NCBI RefSeq assembly: GCF_008725655.1
Contig: NZ_VYXP01000002.1
Span: 1-64,000 of the forward strand
Source: Marinihelvus fidelis
GTDB taxonomy: Bacteria > Pseudomonadota > Gammaproteobacteria > Xanthomonadales > SZUA-36
DNA length: 64,000 bases
Reading direction: 5' to 3'
Part shown: positions 36,631 to 45,268 of the stretch, piece by piece
Layout of the letters: every line of letters starts with the position of its first letter
Position numbering within the stretch: the first letter of the stretch is position 1
Notes under the pieces: generated by a model
What the model was told of the DNA's origin: nothing
The model's database searches: none
What the model saw: the letters and a program-made list of their open reading frames with translations, nothing else
Program-made: the position numbers and the translations under genes

Positions 36631-37433
36631 GCGGCTTCGGGCCCGGTCTGCAGCAGCCGCTGTTCGGTGCCTTCAAGCACCAGCGCGGTCAGCACACCGG
36701 AGTGAAACGCGCCCGTGTCGATTCCGATACGGTTCGGCAGCATTTCCGGCTCGGTGGTGATGGTATGGCCGTGAACCACAACCACGCCGTGATTGGCCGG
36801 ACTTTGCAGGAATTCATCGCGAATCCACAACAGGTCCTCGGTGTGCTGCTCATCCAATGGCACGCCAGGCCTGATTCCGGCGTGGGCAAAGAAATAGTCA
36901 CCACCGCGCCAGCTGTCGAGGCCGCTGTCCAGGAAGGCCAGGTGCGTGTCCGGCAGGTGAGCTGCCAGAGAGCGGGCCAGCTCAGGGAGCTCCTTCATCA
37001 AGGGAAACAGCGACACGTTGACGCCATAGCTGGCCAGGGTTTCGCGCCCACCGAAGCCCAGCCATCCGGCGACGTTTTCCGGGTGCTGCATGAAGTCCAG
37101 CATAGCCTGTTCATGGTTACCGCGCAGGAAAATGCGCTCGAACCCGGGCAGCGGGTCATCCAGCAGCATGTCGATCACTTCCCGGGACTGTGTGCCGCGG
37201 TCAATGTAGTCGCCCAGGTAAAGCACGTGACGCTCGCCATCGAATCCTTCGACGTCTCCAAGGATTGCGCCGTGAAGGTCTTCCAGAAGGTCGGCGCGCC
37301 CGTGAATGTCACCGATGCAGTACATCCGCGCACCGGGAACGTACCGCGGCGCAACCATGTCCCGGGCTGGACCGCCCCCGGGCGCCTGTTCCGTGGCAGT
37401 CCGCCTGCGCAGCTTATCCAGCAGGCGCTTCAA
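36627..37433 (-). CDS. PPP-type metallophosphoesterase
   Basis: A 268-residue phosphatase of the calcineurin/PPP superfamily. Metal-binding motifs are GDIHGRADLLEDL (about 42-54), YLGDYIDRGTQ, FLRGNHEQ and the later His residues in FAHAGIRPG and VVHGHTI. Bacterial relatives act as Ser/Thr or Tyr protein phosphatases or as Ap4A hydrolases. The position in a polysaccharide locus, overlapping the ligase-like gene by ATGA and the upstream hypothetical by 20 bp, suggests a link with the Wzc kinase, but this is inference. Confidence 0.9.
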   Translation of the reverse strand: MKRLLDKLRRRTATEQAPGGGPARDMVAPRYVPGARMYCIGDIHGRADLLEDLHGAILGDVEGFDGERHVLYLGDYIDRGTQSREVIDMLLDDPLPGFERIFLRGNHEQAMLDFMQHPENVAGWLGFGGRETLASYGVNVSLFPLMKELPELARSLAAHLPDTHLAFLDSGLDSWRGGDYFFAHAGIRPGVPLDEQHTEDLLWIRDEFLQSPANHGVVVVHGHTITTEPEMLPNRIGIDTGAFHSGVLTALVLEGTEQRLLQTGPEAA

Positions 37434-38145
37434 GCGATGCCTCCATCTCGTTCAGTAGCCCGGACCGCGTGGGTGCCAAAAGCTGGCGCATGGCGCCGAT
37501 ATCGAGCCGCCCCTGTGAAGCGCTATTAATGACGCCACGGCGGTCAACGGCCCAGGCCAGCGCGGTCTGGTCCAGTAACAGGGCCCGCGTATCCGCATCC
37601 AGTTGCCCAAGGTAGCGATAACCGAGCTCAAGGCGCGGCACCAGCAAGCCCGGCTCTACCCGGCCGGTGAGCATCGACATCGACAGGGACCCGGCGATCT
37701 GCCCGACAGGCACACCCAATGCCGCCTCGATCCGGGCGACCCGCAGCCATGTGGCCGGCTTGGCCGGCGCCTGCCGCAGGGTCTCCCTGGCTTCGGACAG
37801 GCTGGCTTGCAGCGCCTGGCGCTGTTCCGGTGAGCCCGGAACAGCGTCCAGTGCCTGCAGGTAGTACAGGAAACTGAGCCCCTCGTGAAAACGATAGTGA
37901 TCCAGCTGCTCCAACGCCGATTGGCCGCGCGCAAGCAAGGCATCCATCTGCTCACCGGGTCGTTCACCGGTTTCGTGAAAGCGGGCCACGGCAGCATCGA
38001 CCGGAATAAAGCGCACGGCCGCCTGCAATCGCGGCCAAGCCATGCCGGCCACCAGCGTGGCCAGCACGATCGTCAGCGAACCCAGCGCAATAGCGCGGCC
38101 AGCGGGCATGTCAGGCGAGTCGGGCATGACGGTAAAGTGTGCCAC
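37414..38145 (-). CDS. Membrane-anchored helical protein, unknown function
   Basis: A 243-residue protein with one membrane segment at about residues 17-37 (IALGSLTIVLATLVAGMAW) and then an all-helical region with Leu/Ala-rich repeats. It resembles small TPR-like proteins in polysaccharide export loci, but I recognise no named family. The 3' end overlaps the phosphatase start by 20 bp, so it belongs to the same operon as that gene and the ligase-like gene. It is divergent from the antiporter across about 94 bp. Confidence 0.65.
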   Translation of the reverse strand: MAHFTVMPDSPDMPAGRAIALGSLTIVLATLVAGMAWPRLQAAVRFIPVDAAVARFHETGERPGEQMDALLARGQSALEQLDHYRFHEGLSFLYYLQALDAVPGSPEQRQALQASLSEARETLRQAPAKPATWLRVARIEAALGVPVGQIAGSLSMSMLTGRVEPGLLVPRLELGYRYLGQLDADTRALLLDQTALAWAVDRRGVINSASQGRLDIGAMRQLLAPTRSGLLNEMEASLEAPAG

Positions 38146-38239
38146 AGCGCGACATCGCTATGGAAACCATTCGCCTTCACGGGTAGGCTTGCATGAACAC
38201 CGTTTAAACGAAGAAAAAGCGGTCACCAAGGGGACGACA

Positions 38240-40111
38240 ATGACACGACGCAGACCATTCGACTGGCGAATTGCATGGTGCGCCATCCTCCTGTTGCTGC
38301 CCTGCGCGCCCGCGCTGGCTGCCGGCGGCGACATGCCTTCACTGGTACACGACATCGGCATCAGCCTGCTGACCGCGGGCCTGATCGCGCTGATCTTCAA
38401 CCGCTTCGGCATTCCCAGTATCGCGGCCTTCCTGCTGGCGGGCATCATCGTTGGGCCCATCGGCCTTGAGCAGGTGACCGACCCGGTTAACGTCGACACC
38501 ATCGCGCAACTGGGCTTCATCCTGCTGCTGTTCCTGATCGGCCTGGAGATTGATTTCAAGAAGATCTTCGGTAGCGGCAAGGCCATTACGTTATCGGGGC
38601 TGCTGCAGTACCCGCTGACCATCCTGTTTGGCGCGCTGTGCGTGAAGTTGCTTCTGGCCCTGGGCATCGGCGCCGAACTGCTGGGCACCAGCCCGTACTC
38701 CGCGCTGTACATGGGCGTGATCATCGCCGGGTCATCCACGCTGCTGGTGATCAAGCTGTTCCAAGAGCATTTCGAACTCGATACCGAACCCGGCCGCCTG
38801 TCGCTGGGCATGCTGATCTTCCAGGATATCTGGGTGATTATCGTCATCCTAATCCAGCCGAATATCGAAAACCCCGAGGTCATGCCCATCCTGATGTCGT
38901 TTGCCGGCATCGCCCTGCTCAGCGTGTTCTCGATCATGCTGGCGCAGATGGTGTTCGAGGTCTGCTTCGAATGGATCGCCAAGAGCCCGGAACTGACCCT
39001 GACGGCGGCGCTGGCCTGGTGTTTCACCGTGGTGTTTTTCGGCGCCAATATCGACACCATCTCGGTGATGGTCTTCGATTACAACCCGCACATGGCCGTC
39101 GGCGCCGGCATGTCGGCGCTGATCGCCGGCGCCTGCATCGCCAATTTGCCCTCGGCGACCGAGGTGATCACCAAGGTCAGCGTGGTCAAGGACTTTTTCA
39201 TCACGCTGTTCTTTGTCGCCCTGGGCATCAGCATACCGGCGCCGGATGGCTGGGGCGTGCTGGTCCTGGCGGTCGCACTGGCGGTCATTGCACTGCTGGC
39301 CAGGCAGCTGGTGTTCTTCCCGCTGTTCTACTTTACCGGCGTTGACCAGCGCAACGCCCAGGTCGCGTCGATCCGCCTGGCGCAGATTTCGGAATTCGGC
39401 CTGGTGATTGCCTTCCTGGGCGTCCAGCAGGGTCACATCGGCGCCGAACTCAGTTCCGCCGTCATCTTCGCGTTTATCATCACCGCGTTGCTGACGCCGT
39501 TCCTGTACGGAAAAGCGTACGAGATCCACGCCGGCATGCAGGGCGTGCTGGAAAAACTGGGCTTCAAGGCGCCACCCGAATTGCGTGCCGAGGAAGGCCA
39601 GACCTACCAGCTGGCGCTGCTGGGCTTCCACCGCCATGCATCATCGCTGCTGTCCGACCTGCAGGACCGGGACCCGGAGCTGGTCCGCCAGACCCTGGTC
39701 GTGGATTTCAATGTCGCCATCCACCCGCGCATCGCCGCCACCGGCGCCACGGTCAAGTATGGCGACCTGAGCAATTCGGAAACCCTGCATCACATTGGCC
39801 TGGGACAGGCCCGGGTGGTGATCTGCACCATCCCGGACGACCTGCTGCGCGGTATCAGCAACCGTGAACTGGTGGCGATGGTCCGCGAAATGAACCCGGA
39901 GGCGATCATCATTGCCAACGGCATCAGCTTCGAAGAAGTTGACAAGGTCTACCTGGCTGGGGCTGACTATGTGTACATGGCGCGGTTGGAGTCTGCGGGC
40001 GCGCTGGGAGAAGCGATTGGCGAAGCGCTCTCCGATCGGATCGATGTGTTCAGGGAACGGAACATCGACCGGCACCGGCTCAAAAAAGGCAGGAATGAAG
40101 TCCTGACCTGA
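38240..40111 (+). CDS. Kef-type monovalent cation/proton antiporter
   Basis: A 623-residue CPA2-family transporter from ATG 38240, with AAGGGG upstream (the frame is open to 38042 without need). An apparent N-terminal signal-like segment is followed by 12 or so membrane segments; FLLAGIIVGPIGLEQV and FLLLFLIGLEIDFKKI are family signatures. The C-terminal region from about residue 455 looks like a TrkA-N/KTN domain, but its glycine loop reads LLGFHRHASS instead of GxGxxG. It probably moves K+ or Na+ against protons. It has no close functional tie to the glycan genes and lies in tandem with the phosphodiesterase. Confidence 0.87.
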   Translation: MTRRRPFDWRIAWCAILLLLPCAPALAAGGDMPSLVHDIGISLLTAGLIALIFNRFGIPSIAAFLLAGIIVGPIGLEQVTDPVNVDTIAQLGFILLLFLIGLEIDFKKIFGSGKAITLSGLLQYPLTILFGALCVKLLLALGIGAELLGTSPYSALYMGVIIAGSSTLLVIKLFQEHFELDTEPGRLSLGMLIFQDIWVIIVILIQPNIENPEVMPILMSFAGIALLSVFSIMLAQMVFEVCFEWIAKSPELTLTAALAWCFTVVFFGANIDTISVMVFDYNPHMAVGAGMSALIAGACIANLPSATEVITKVSVVKDFFITLFFVALGISIPAPDGWGVLVLAVALAVIALLARQLVFFPLFYFTGVDQRNAQVASIRLAQISEFGLVIAFLGVQQGHIGAELSSAVIFAFIITALLTPFLYGKAYEIHAGMQGVLEKLGFKAPPELRAEEGQTYQLALLGFHRHASSLLSDLQDRDPELVRQTLVVDFNVAIHPRIAATGATVKYGDLSNSETLHHIGLGQARVVICTIPDDLLRGISNRELVAMVREMNPEAIIIANGISFEEVDKVYLAGADYVYMARLESAGALGEAIGEALSDRIDVFRERNIDRHRLKKGRNEVLT

Positions 40112-40131
40112 AGGACAACAGGGACGACGCC

Positions 40132-40986
40132 ATGACACGGTTGGTCCAGATTACCGACACGCATATCCAGCCTCCGGGCGAGCGCCTGTACGGGCTGGTG
40201 GATACGTCGGAACACTTGCGCGCCACCATCGCGACGATCCGCAGGATCCGACCCACGCCCGACCTGGTGGTCATCACCGGCGACCTTGTCGAGCGCGCCG
40301 ATGCGGAGAGCTACGCCCATTTCCTGGAGCTGGTTTCACCGCTGGAGATGCCGGTCTACGTGCTACCCGGCAACCATGATGAGCCCGAGATGATGGCGTC
40401 CCTGCTATCGCACACCACCTGCTTTCCGGTATCGGACGATACCTTCCAGTATGCCGTCGAAATCAACGGCTTCCGTATGCTGGCGCTGAACAGTCATGCC
40501 GGTGGCAGCGAGCTGCCGGAACTCGACGGCGAGCATCTTGACTGGCTGAAAAACGAACTGCCGCGCTCGGACGCACCCACCCTGCTGGCCATCCACCACC
40601 CCCCCATGCAGACCGGCATCGAGTTTATCGACATGGGTGGCAGCGCCTGGTACCAGGGGCTGAAGACGGTGCTCGAGGGTGAGCACAACGTCCGGTTGAT
40701 CATCTGCGGCCACTGCCATACCGACCTGGTCGGCCGTATCGCCAACGTCCCCGTCTACATGTCAGGCGCGATCGCCCACCAACTGGTGGCCGCCAGGGAC
40801 ATGGACGTGGCGCCGGCGTTTGCGGCGGCGCCTGTTCCCCCGGTGCTGCACCGGCTGGTCGACGGCGAGTTTGTCAGTGGTAGCTATCCGTGGCCGGCCG
40901 ACGTCGAGGAACAGCGCATCGACCGCACTTCCAATATCGACTGGAAAGACCTGAAACTGCAGATGATGGGCTCGAAAGCGCCCTAG
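40132..40986 (+). CDS. cpdA: CpdA-like cyclic nucleotide phosphodiesterase
   Basis: A 284-residue calcineurin-like phosphodiesterase that probably hydrolyses cAMP. Metal-ligand motifs are QITDTHI (about 6-12), VITGDLVERAD, VLPGNHDEPE, LAIHHPP and ICGHCHTDLVG, all in canonical order and spacing. It follows the antiporter by 20 bp and its stop overlaps the end of the kinase gene by four bases on the other strand. The nearby CHASE2 cyclase makes a cAMP signalling link possible, but that is inference only. The length is typical of CpdA (275-285). Confidence 0.88.
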   Translation: MTRLVQITDTHIQPPGERLYGLVDTSEHLRATIATIRRIRPTPDLVVITGDLVERADAESYAHFLELVSPLEMPVYVLPGNHDEPEMMASLLSHTTCFPVSDDTFQYAVEINGFRMLALNSHAGGSELPELDGEHLDWLKNELPRSDAPTLLAIHHPPMQTGIEFIDMGGSAWYQGLKTVLEGEHNVRLIICGHCHTDLVGRIANVPVYMSGAIAHQLVAARDMDVAPAFAAAPVPPVLHRLVDGEFVSGSYPWPADVEEQRIDRTSNIDWKDLKLQMMGSKAP

Positions 40987-43244
40987 CTGTTGTAGTACTG
41001 GCCATAACGGCCGTAGTGGTAGTAGTAGCCCGAATCCCCGTAACCGAGCCGGCCATAGCGTTTCAGGTCCACCTGTTGCAGAACGATGCCGGCGATATCC
41101 GTACCCGACTTTCTCAGCTGGTCCAGCGCCGCGCGCGCGACCTTGCGCGGGGTCTTGTCCCAGCGCACCACGAACAGCGTCTTGTCGACGATGGTGCCGA
41201 TCACGCGGGCATCCGCTACCGCCATGACCGGCGGTGCATCCACCAGCACGTAGTCATAGTCCTGCTTCAGCCGCTCGATCAGCTGGCGCATGCGCTTTGA
41301 CGCGAACAGGTCCGAGGCACTGACGTAGCGCGCGTCACCGGAAAGCAGGATATCCAGGCCGCTGCCCTCGTGATGGAGCAGGAATGGCTCCACCGCGTCC
41401 TCACGGGCAATCATGTAGTCAGTCAGGCCTGCGGCGTCGGCAGGCAGCTCGAGCTTCTTCTCGATACTGGAGCGGCGCAGGTCGCCGTCGACGATGATCA
41501 CCCGGCTGCCGGTCTTGGCCAGTACAGTACCCAGGGTCAGCACCAGCGACGTCTTGCCTTCCTCCGGTACCGATGAGGTCACCTGGATGGCCTTGATCCT
41601 GGCGTCAGGGTCGGACAGCTGCAGCGCGATCTTCAGCGAATTCACCGCCTCCACGTAGCCGGAATTGTCTTTCTCGATCACGTGCTGGTGCGGCGGGATC
41701 TTGCCCTCGACGCGCGGCAACACCCCGATCGCGTGCATGCCCAGTTCCTGCTCCACCTGCTCCGGGCTGAACATGCCGGGGCTCAGCAGGTGCAGTGCAA
41801 AGACCAGTGCGCAGGCGCCAACAAATCCCAGCAGAATGATGGTAGCCAGCATGCGCCCGCGGTTCGGCCACGACGGGCTGCCCGGGATCTCGGCGCGCGA
41901 CAAGATGCGCGCGTCCGGTGTTTCCGTGCCCTCGGTACTGGAGCTCTCCTTGAAACGCCCCAGGAAGGTCTCAAACAAAGCCCGGTTGGCCGCCGCCTCG
42001 CGCTCCAGCGCCCGCAGCTGCACCGCCTCGCGATTCTGGGCGCCACTGCGTGATTCGGCTTCCCGTAGGCTGGAGCCCAGACTGGCCTCGCGCGTACGGG
42101 CGACCTCGACCTCGTTCTCCAGGCCGGTAATGATTTTCTGGATTTCTTCGCCAATGCGATTGCGGATGTCGCCGAGCTCGGCGTCCACCTGCAGCATGCG
42201 CGGGTGCTTCGGCCCGTACTCGACCGCCAACTCGGACTGGCGCCGCATCACCGCCGCCTCCTGGCTGCGCATCTCCTGGATCAGCGGAGAAGACAACACC
42301 TCGCCGGCGGTCTCCACGCCGCCGCCATCGGCGGCCACCAGCCGGTTGACCTGCGCCAGCCGCGCCTCGGCCTCTGCGCGCTCGGCCCGGGCGATGATCA
42401 GCTGGCTGTTGATGGATGACAGTTGCTCGGACAGGATGTCGCCGCGCGCGCCCTGGGTCAGGCCGTGCTCGGCACGGTACATCTCCACCGCCTGCTCGGA
42501 ATCGCGAACCTTGCGCTCCAGCTCCGCCAACTGGTCAGCCAGCCAGCCGCTCATGCGCTCCGAGGCCTCCAGCTTGGCTTCGAGTTTGTCAGTGATAAAC
42601 GCCTCGGGCAGTTCGTTGGCCACCTGCGCGGCCACCCGCGGGTCCGCGGAACGGAAACCGATCTGGATAATGTCGGTGAACTCAACCGGGGTCACGCTCA
42701 GCCGAGACAGGTAAATATCAACGGCGCGCACCATGCGCCGGCGCTCCAGCTCTTCCTCGCCGGGGGGAACCTGGATCAGTTCGCCATCGCGGGCGCCGCG
42801 CCAGCCATCCTTCCACGACTGCGGGATCCAGTGCCTGGGGTCGATCCAGTAGGCCAGGCTGAAGCCACTATCCGCCCCGCGCAGGGACGGATTGAACTCG
42901 GGATGACTGAGCAGGTCCAGTCGCTCGATGACCTTCTCTGACAGTCCCCGCGACTTCAGCACCTCGACCTCTTCCAGCGCCTCGGGCCCGAAATAGCGCT
43001 GGTAAAGCATCGAGTCGAGGTCTACCGGGCGGCTGTCATGCACACCGATCATCAACGACGAACGGGCGGTGTAGACCGACGTGAGCTGGTTAACGTGCAG
43101 GTAGCCCACCACGGCCACCAGCAGGGTCACCAGCACGATCAGCCGGCGCCGGAACCACAGCAATTGTAGGTAGTCGAGCAGTGGAAACGGCTCGGACGCG
43201 GAGGATTCCGGCAGTGAAGCGCCCTCGGGGCTTGCGGACGTCAT
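40983..43244 (-). CDS. Polysaccharide co-polymerase/tyrosine autokinase (Wzc-like)
   Basis: A 753-residue inner-membrane protein. A Wzz-type periplasmic domain lies between membrane segments near residues 35-55 and 465-485, with long coiled coils between. The cytosolic BY-kinase domain from about 540 has Walker A SSVPEEGKTSLVL, Walker A' VIIVDGDLRRS and Walker B DYVLVDAPPV. The last 25 residues carry nine tyrosines (GYYYHYGRYGQYYNS), the autophosphorylation cluster. It controls chain length and export of the EPS. It lies 12 bp downstream of the Wza-like gene. Confidence 0.93.
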   Translation of the reverse strand: MTSASPEGASLPESSASEPFPLLDYLQLLWFRRRLIVLVTLLVAVVGYLHVNQLTSVYTARSSLMIGVHDSRPVDLDSMLYQRYFGPEALEEVEVLKSRGLSEKVIERLDLLSHPEFNPSLRGADSGFSLAYWIDPRHWIPQSWKDGWRGARDGELIQVPPGEEELERRRMVRAVDIYLSRLSVTPVEFTDIIQIGFRSADPRVAAQVANELPEAFITDKLEAKLEASERMSGWLADQLAELERKVRDSEQAVEMYRAEHGLTQGARGDILSEQLSSINSQLIIARAERAEAEARLAQVNRLVAADGGGVETAGEVLSSPLIQEMRSQEAAVMRRQSELAVEYGPKHPRMLQVDAELGDIRNRIGEEIQKIITGLENEVEVARTREASLGSSLREAESRSGAQNREAVQLRALEREAAANRALFETFLGRFKESSSTEGTETPDARILSRAEIPGSPSWPNRGRMLATIILLGFVGACALVFALHLLSPGMFSPEQVEQELGMHAIGVLPRVEGKIPPHQHVIEKDNSGYVEAVNSLKIALQLSDPDARIKAIQVTSSVPEEGKTSLVLTLGTVLAKTGSRVIIVDGDLRRSSIEKKLELPADAAGLTDYMIAREDAVEPFLLHHEGSGLDILLSGDARYVSASDLFASKRMRQLIERLKQDYDYVLVDAPPVMAVADARVIGTIVDKTLFVVRWDKTPRKVARAALDQLRKSGTDIAGIVLQQVDLKRYGRLGYGDSGYYYHYGRYGQYYNS

Positions 43245-43256
43245 ACCGTCAAAGGA

Positions 43257-43811
43257 TCAAAACATGCGTTCATCGACGCGGATGATATCACCGGGTTGAA
43301 CGCGCTCGTTGACGCCCAGGCGCAGTTCCTCCTCATCCGGGTCGCCGGCGCGGGTGACATAGACAATGTCTTTCTTGGCGCGGTAGGTGTAGCCGCCCGC
43401 GATGGCAATGGCATTCAGGTAGGTCATGCCATCAACAAAGGGATAGGCGCTGGGCTGGCCGACTTCACCGATGATGTAGAACGGCCGGTAGCTGAGCACC
43501 GATACCGACACGCGGGGGTTGACCAGGTAATCCGGCTTCAGGCGACTGACCAGTTCGACCTCGAGATCAGACGCGGTCATGCCGTTGGCATCCACCTGGC
43601 CGATCAGGTGCATGGAAAACCGGCCGGAGCCATCGAGCGTGTATTCGCCGCTCAGCTCGGCCTGGTTGAAGACATTGACTTCAAGGCTGTCCCCGGGACC
43701 CAGGCGATAGTTCTCATCGACAGGGCCATCCGCCGTCTCCACGGTGGCCGCCGGGGCCAGGGAGGAAAACAACAGGAATACGATCAGCCAACACGCACGC
43801 GAAACAGTCAG
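43257..43811 (-). CDS. Short Wza-like polysaccharide export protein
   Basis: Outer-membrane polysaccharide export protein, about 184 residues. The Poly_export block YRLGPGDSLEVNVFNQAELSG is followed by one SLBB-type repeat (PFYIIGEVGQPSAYPFVDG, NAIAIAGGYTYRAKKD). It lacks the second SLBB repeat and C-terminal helix of E. coli Wza, as in many EPS systems. The first standard start (TTG 43772) would cut the signal peptide in half. The frame continues upstream to a CTG at 43811 that overlaps the beta-barrel gene's TGA and restores a full hydrophobic leader (LIVFLLFSSLAPAA). I therefore give the extended start, with moderate confidence. Confidence 0.8.
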   Translation of the reverse strand: MTVSRACWLIVFLLFSSLAPAATVETADGPVDENYRLGPGDSLEVNVFNQAELSGEYTLDGSGRFSMHLIGQVDANGMTASDLEVELVSRLKPDYLVNPRVSVSVLSYRPFYIIGEVGQPSAYPFVDGMTYLNAIAIAGGYTYRAKKDIVYVTRAGDPDEEELRLGVNERVQPGDIIRVDERMF

Positions 43812-45094
43812 AGCTCCACTCCCAGGTTCAGGAAGTAACGGTTGGTATCGTAATCGAACGTGCCCAGGTTGGCATCCTGCGACTCGCGCGTGTAGCCCAC
43901 GGTCAGCGACAGGTTGCGATTGAACAGGTAACTCGCCCCCAGGCCCCAGCGGGTCACATCGGTATCTTCCAGTTCGGTATCCGACATACCGGGGTTCTCA
44001 TAATTATTGGTCGTCCAGGACCCACGCAGGTGGAGCAGGAAGTTGGGCATGACTTCCTGTTGCACGCGAACCGAGTAGAGCTGGCTGAAATAGCCGGAAG
44101 TTCCCGGCTGGGTGGTTTCCTGTGGGCCACCGGCGAACCGGACATTGACCAGCGTGGTCTGCCGGGGTGTCCAGGTCAAGCCGGCACCCAGGTTCAGGCC
44201 GTCAACATCCTGTAGCCGGGGGTCATCATAGTCCTGCTCGGACCAGCCCAGGGACAGGTCGCCGGTCAACAGGTCCGTCATGTCCCAGGCCACGCCTACG
44301 GACACCCCGGTGCCCGACGAGTCGCGATGGTAGCCATTGTCATCAAGCGGCTGGTCATAGTCGATGTCGTTCATGCCCCAGGTCGCGAAGATCGCGGTTT
44401 CCGGGCCCAGCTGCCAGTCGCCGCGCAGGGTCAGGCGATCCTGTTCGCGGTTGCGATCCTGGTTGTCGATGACGTCACCGTCGATGGTGCGGTTGTTGTC
44501 GTAATCGAAGAAGCTGTGGTTGTAGTAAACGCCCAGCTTGAGCCGGTTAAAAACATGGTCGTAGCCGGCGCCGTAACCACCGTAGTCAAATACCGTTGGC
44601 TCAACACCAAACCGCGCATCAGGGCTGCGACGATCCTCGTGCAGGTGCATCCATTGCGCGTCGTAACTGAACCAGTCATCGCGGCGGACATCGATGCGAC
44701 CATCGAGTTGGGTCGTCCAGTCCTCGTAGTCGTTGGCGCCGTAGTCACTGTAACTGGCGAAGTCAGCCGAGGCGGAAGCGTTCAGCGCATGTCGGTTCCA
44801 ATTGCTGACCAGGTTGGCCCATGGCCGGACATGCAGGATGTCGTCATCCAGTTCGTCTTCAGGCAGGTAGAAGACGTTGTCGTTGTGCTCCCAGCCCAGG
44901 TCGACACCCGGAAACAGGTGGAAACTGCCGATACGCGCACCCACGGGCTGGTAGTCCACAGGCTTTTGCTGGATAGAGCGCTGCATGATGCCCGGATCGA
45001 AGTACTGCTGCGCGCTCGCGGCGGGCGCGACCAGCACGGCCAATAAGCCGGCCAGGCTCCACAGCCAGCGATGTCTGCAAGCGGAAATCAGCAA
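43808..45094 (-). CDS. Outer-membrane beta-barrel protein (BBP2-like)
   Basis: From TTG 45094 the product has 428 residues: a signal peptide (LWSLAGLLAVLVAPAASAQQ), then many amphipathic strands with aromatic edges, typical of the putative beta-barrel porin 2 family in EPS clusters (WEHNDNVFYLPEDELDD, ARFGVEP..., LNLGVEL end). AAGGGG lies 6-7 bp before this TTG, whereas the longer frame to 45247 gives an implausible leader. It may form the outer-membrane passage or receptor for the polysaccharide. Its stop overlaps the Wza-like reading frame. Confidence 0.8.
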   Translation of the reverse strand: MLISACRHRWLWSLAGLLAVLVAPAASAQQYFDPGIMQRSIQQKPVDYQPVGARIGSFHLFPGVDLGWEHNDNVFYLPEDELDDDILHVRPWANLVSNWNRHALNASASADFASYSDYGANDYEDWTTQLDGRIDVRRDDWFSYDAQWMHLHEDRRSPDARFGVEPTVFDYGGYGAGYDHVFNRLKLGVYYNHSFFDYDNNRTIDGDVIDNQDRNREQDRLTLRGDWQLGPETAIFATWGMNDIDYDQPLDDNGYHRDSSGTGVSVGVAWDMTDLLTGDLSLGWSEQDYDDPRLQDVDGLNLGAGLTWTPRQTTLVNVRFAGGPQETTQPGTSGYFSQLYSVRVQQEVMPNFLLHLRGSWTTNNYENPGMSDTELEDTDVTRWGLGASYLFNRNLSLTVGYTRESQDANLGTFDYDTNRYFLNLGVEL

Positions 45095-45268
45095 AATTGT
45101 CCCCTTTCTCTCATGCCATACCCGTTGTCTGTCACAGTGTGCCCCGCCGGGCGAGCGCAACATCCGGGTTGTCGCACCGCACAAGTATAGGGAATGGGGC
45201 ATACGAGATAAAGAAACACCTGCATGGTCGGTTATCATGCCCCTCACCTTCTGGACGGCGGCTTAACC

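Noticed and set aside
13309-45094. Exosortase/PEP-CTERM locus
   Set aside because: The short Wza-like, BY-kinase and beta-barrel genes resemble such loci, but no exosortase gene and no PEP-CTERM tail were found.
41000-45250. A second ops element for the export genes
   Set aside because: No GGCGGTAGC-like block was found on the minus strand upstream of the beta-barrel, Wza-like and Wzc genes.
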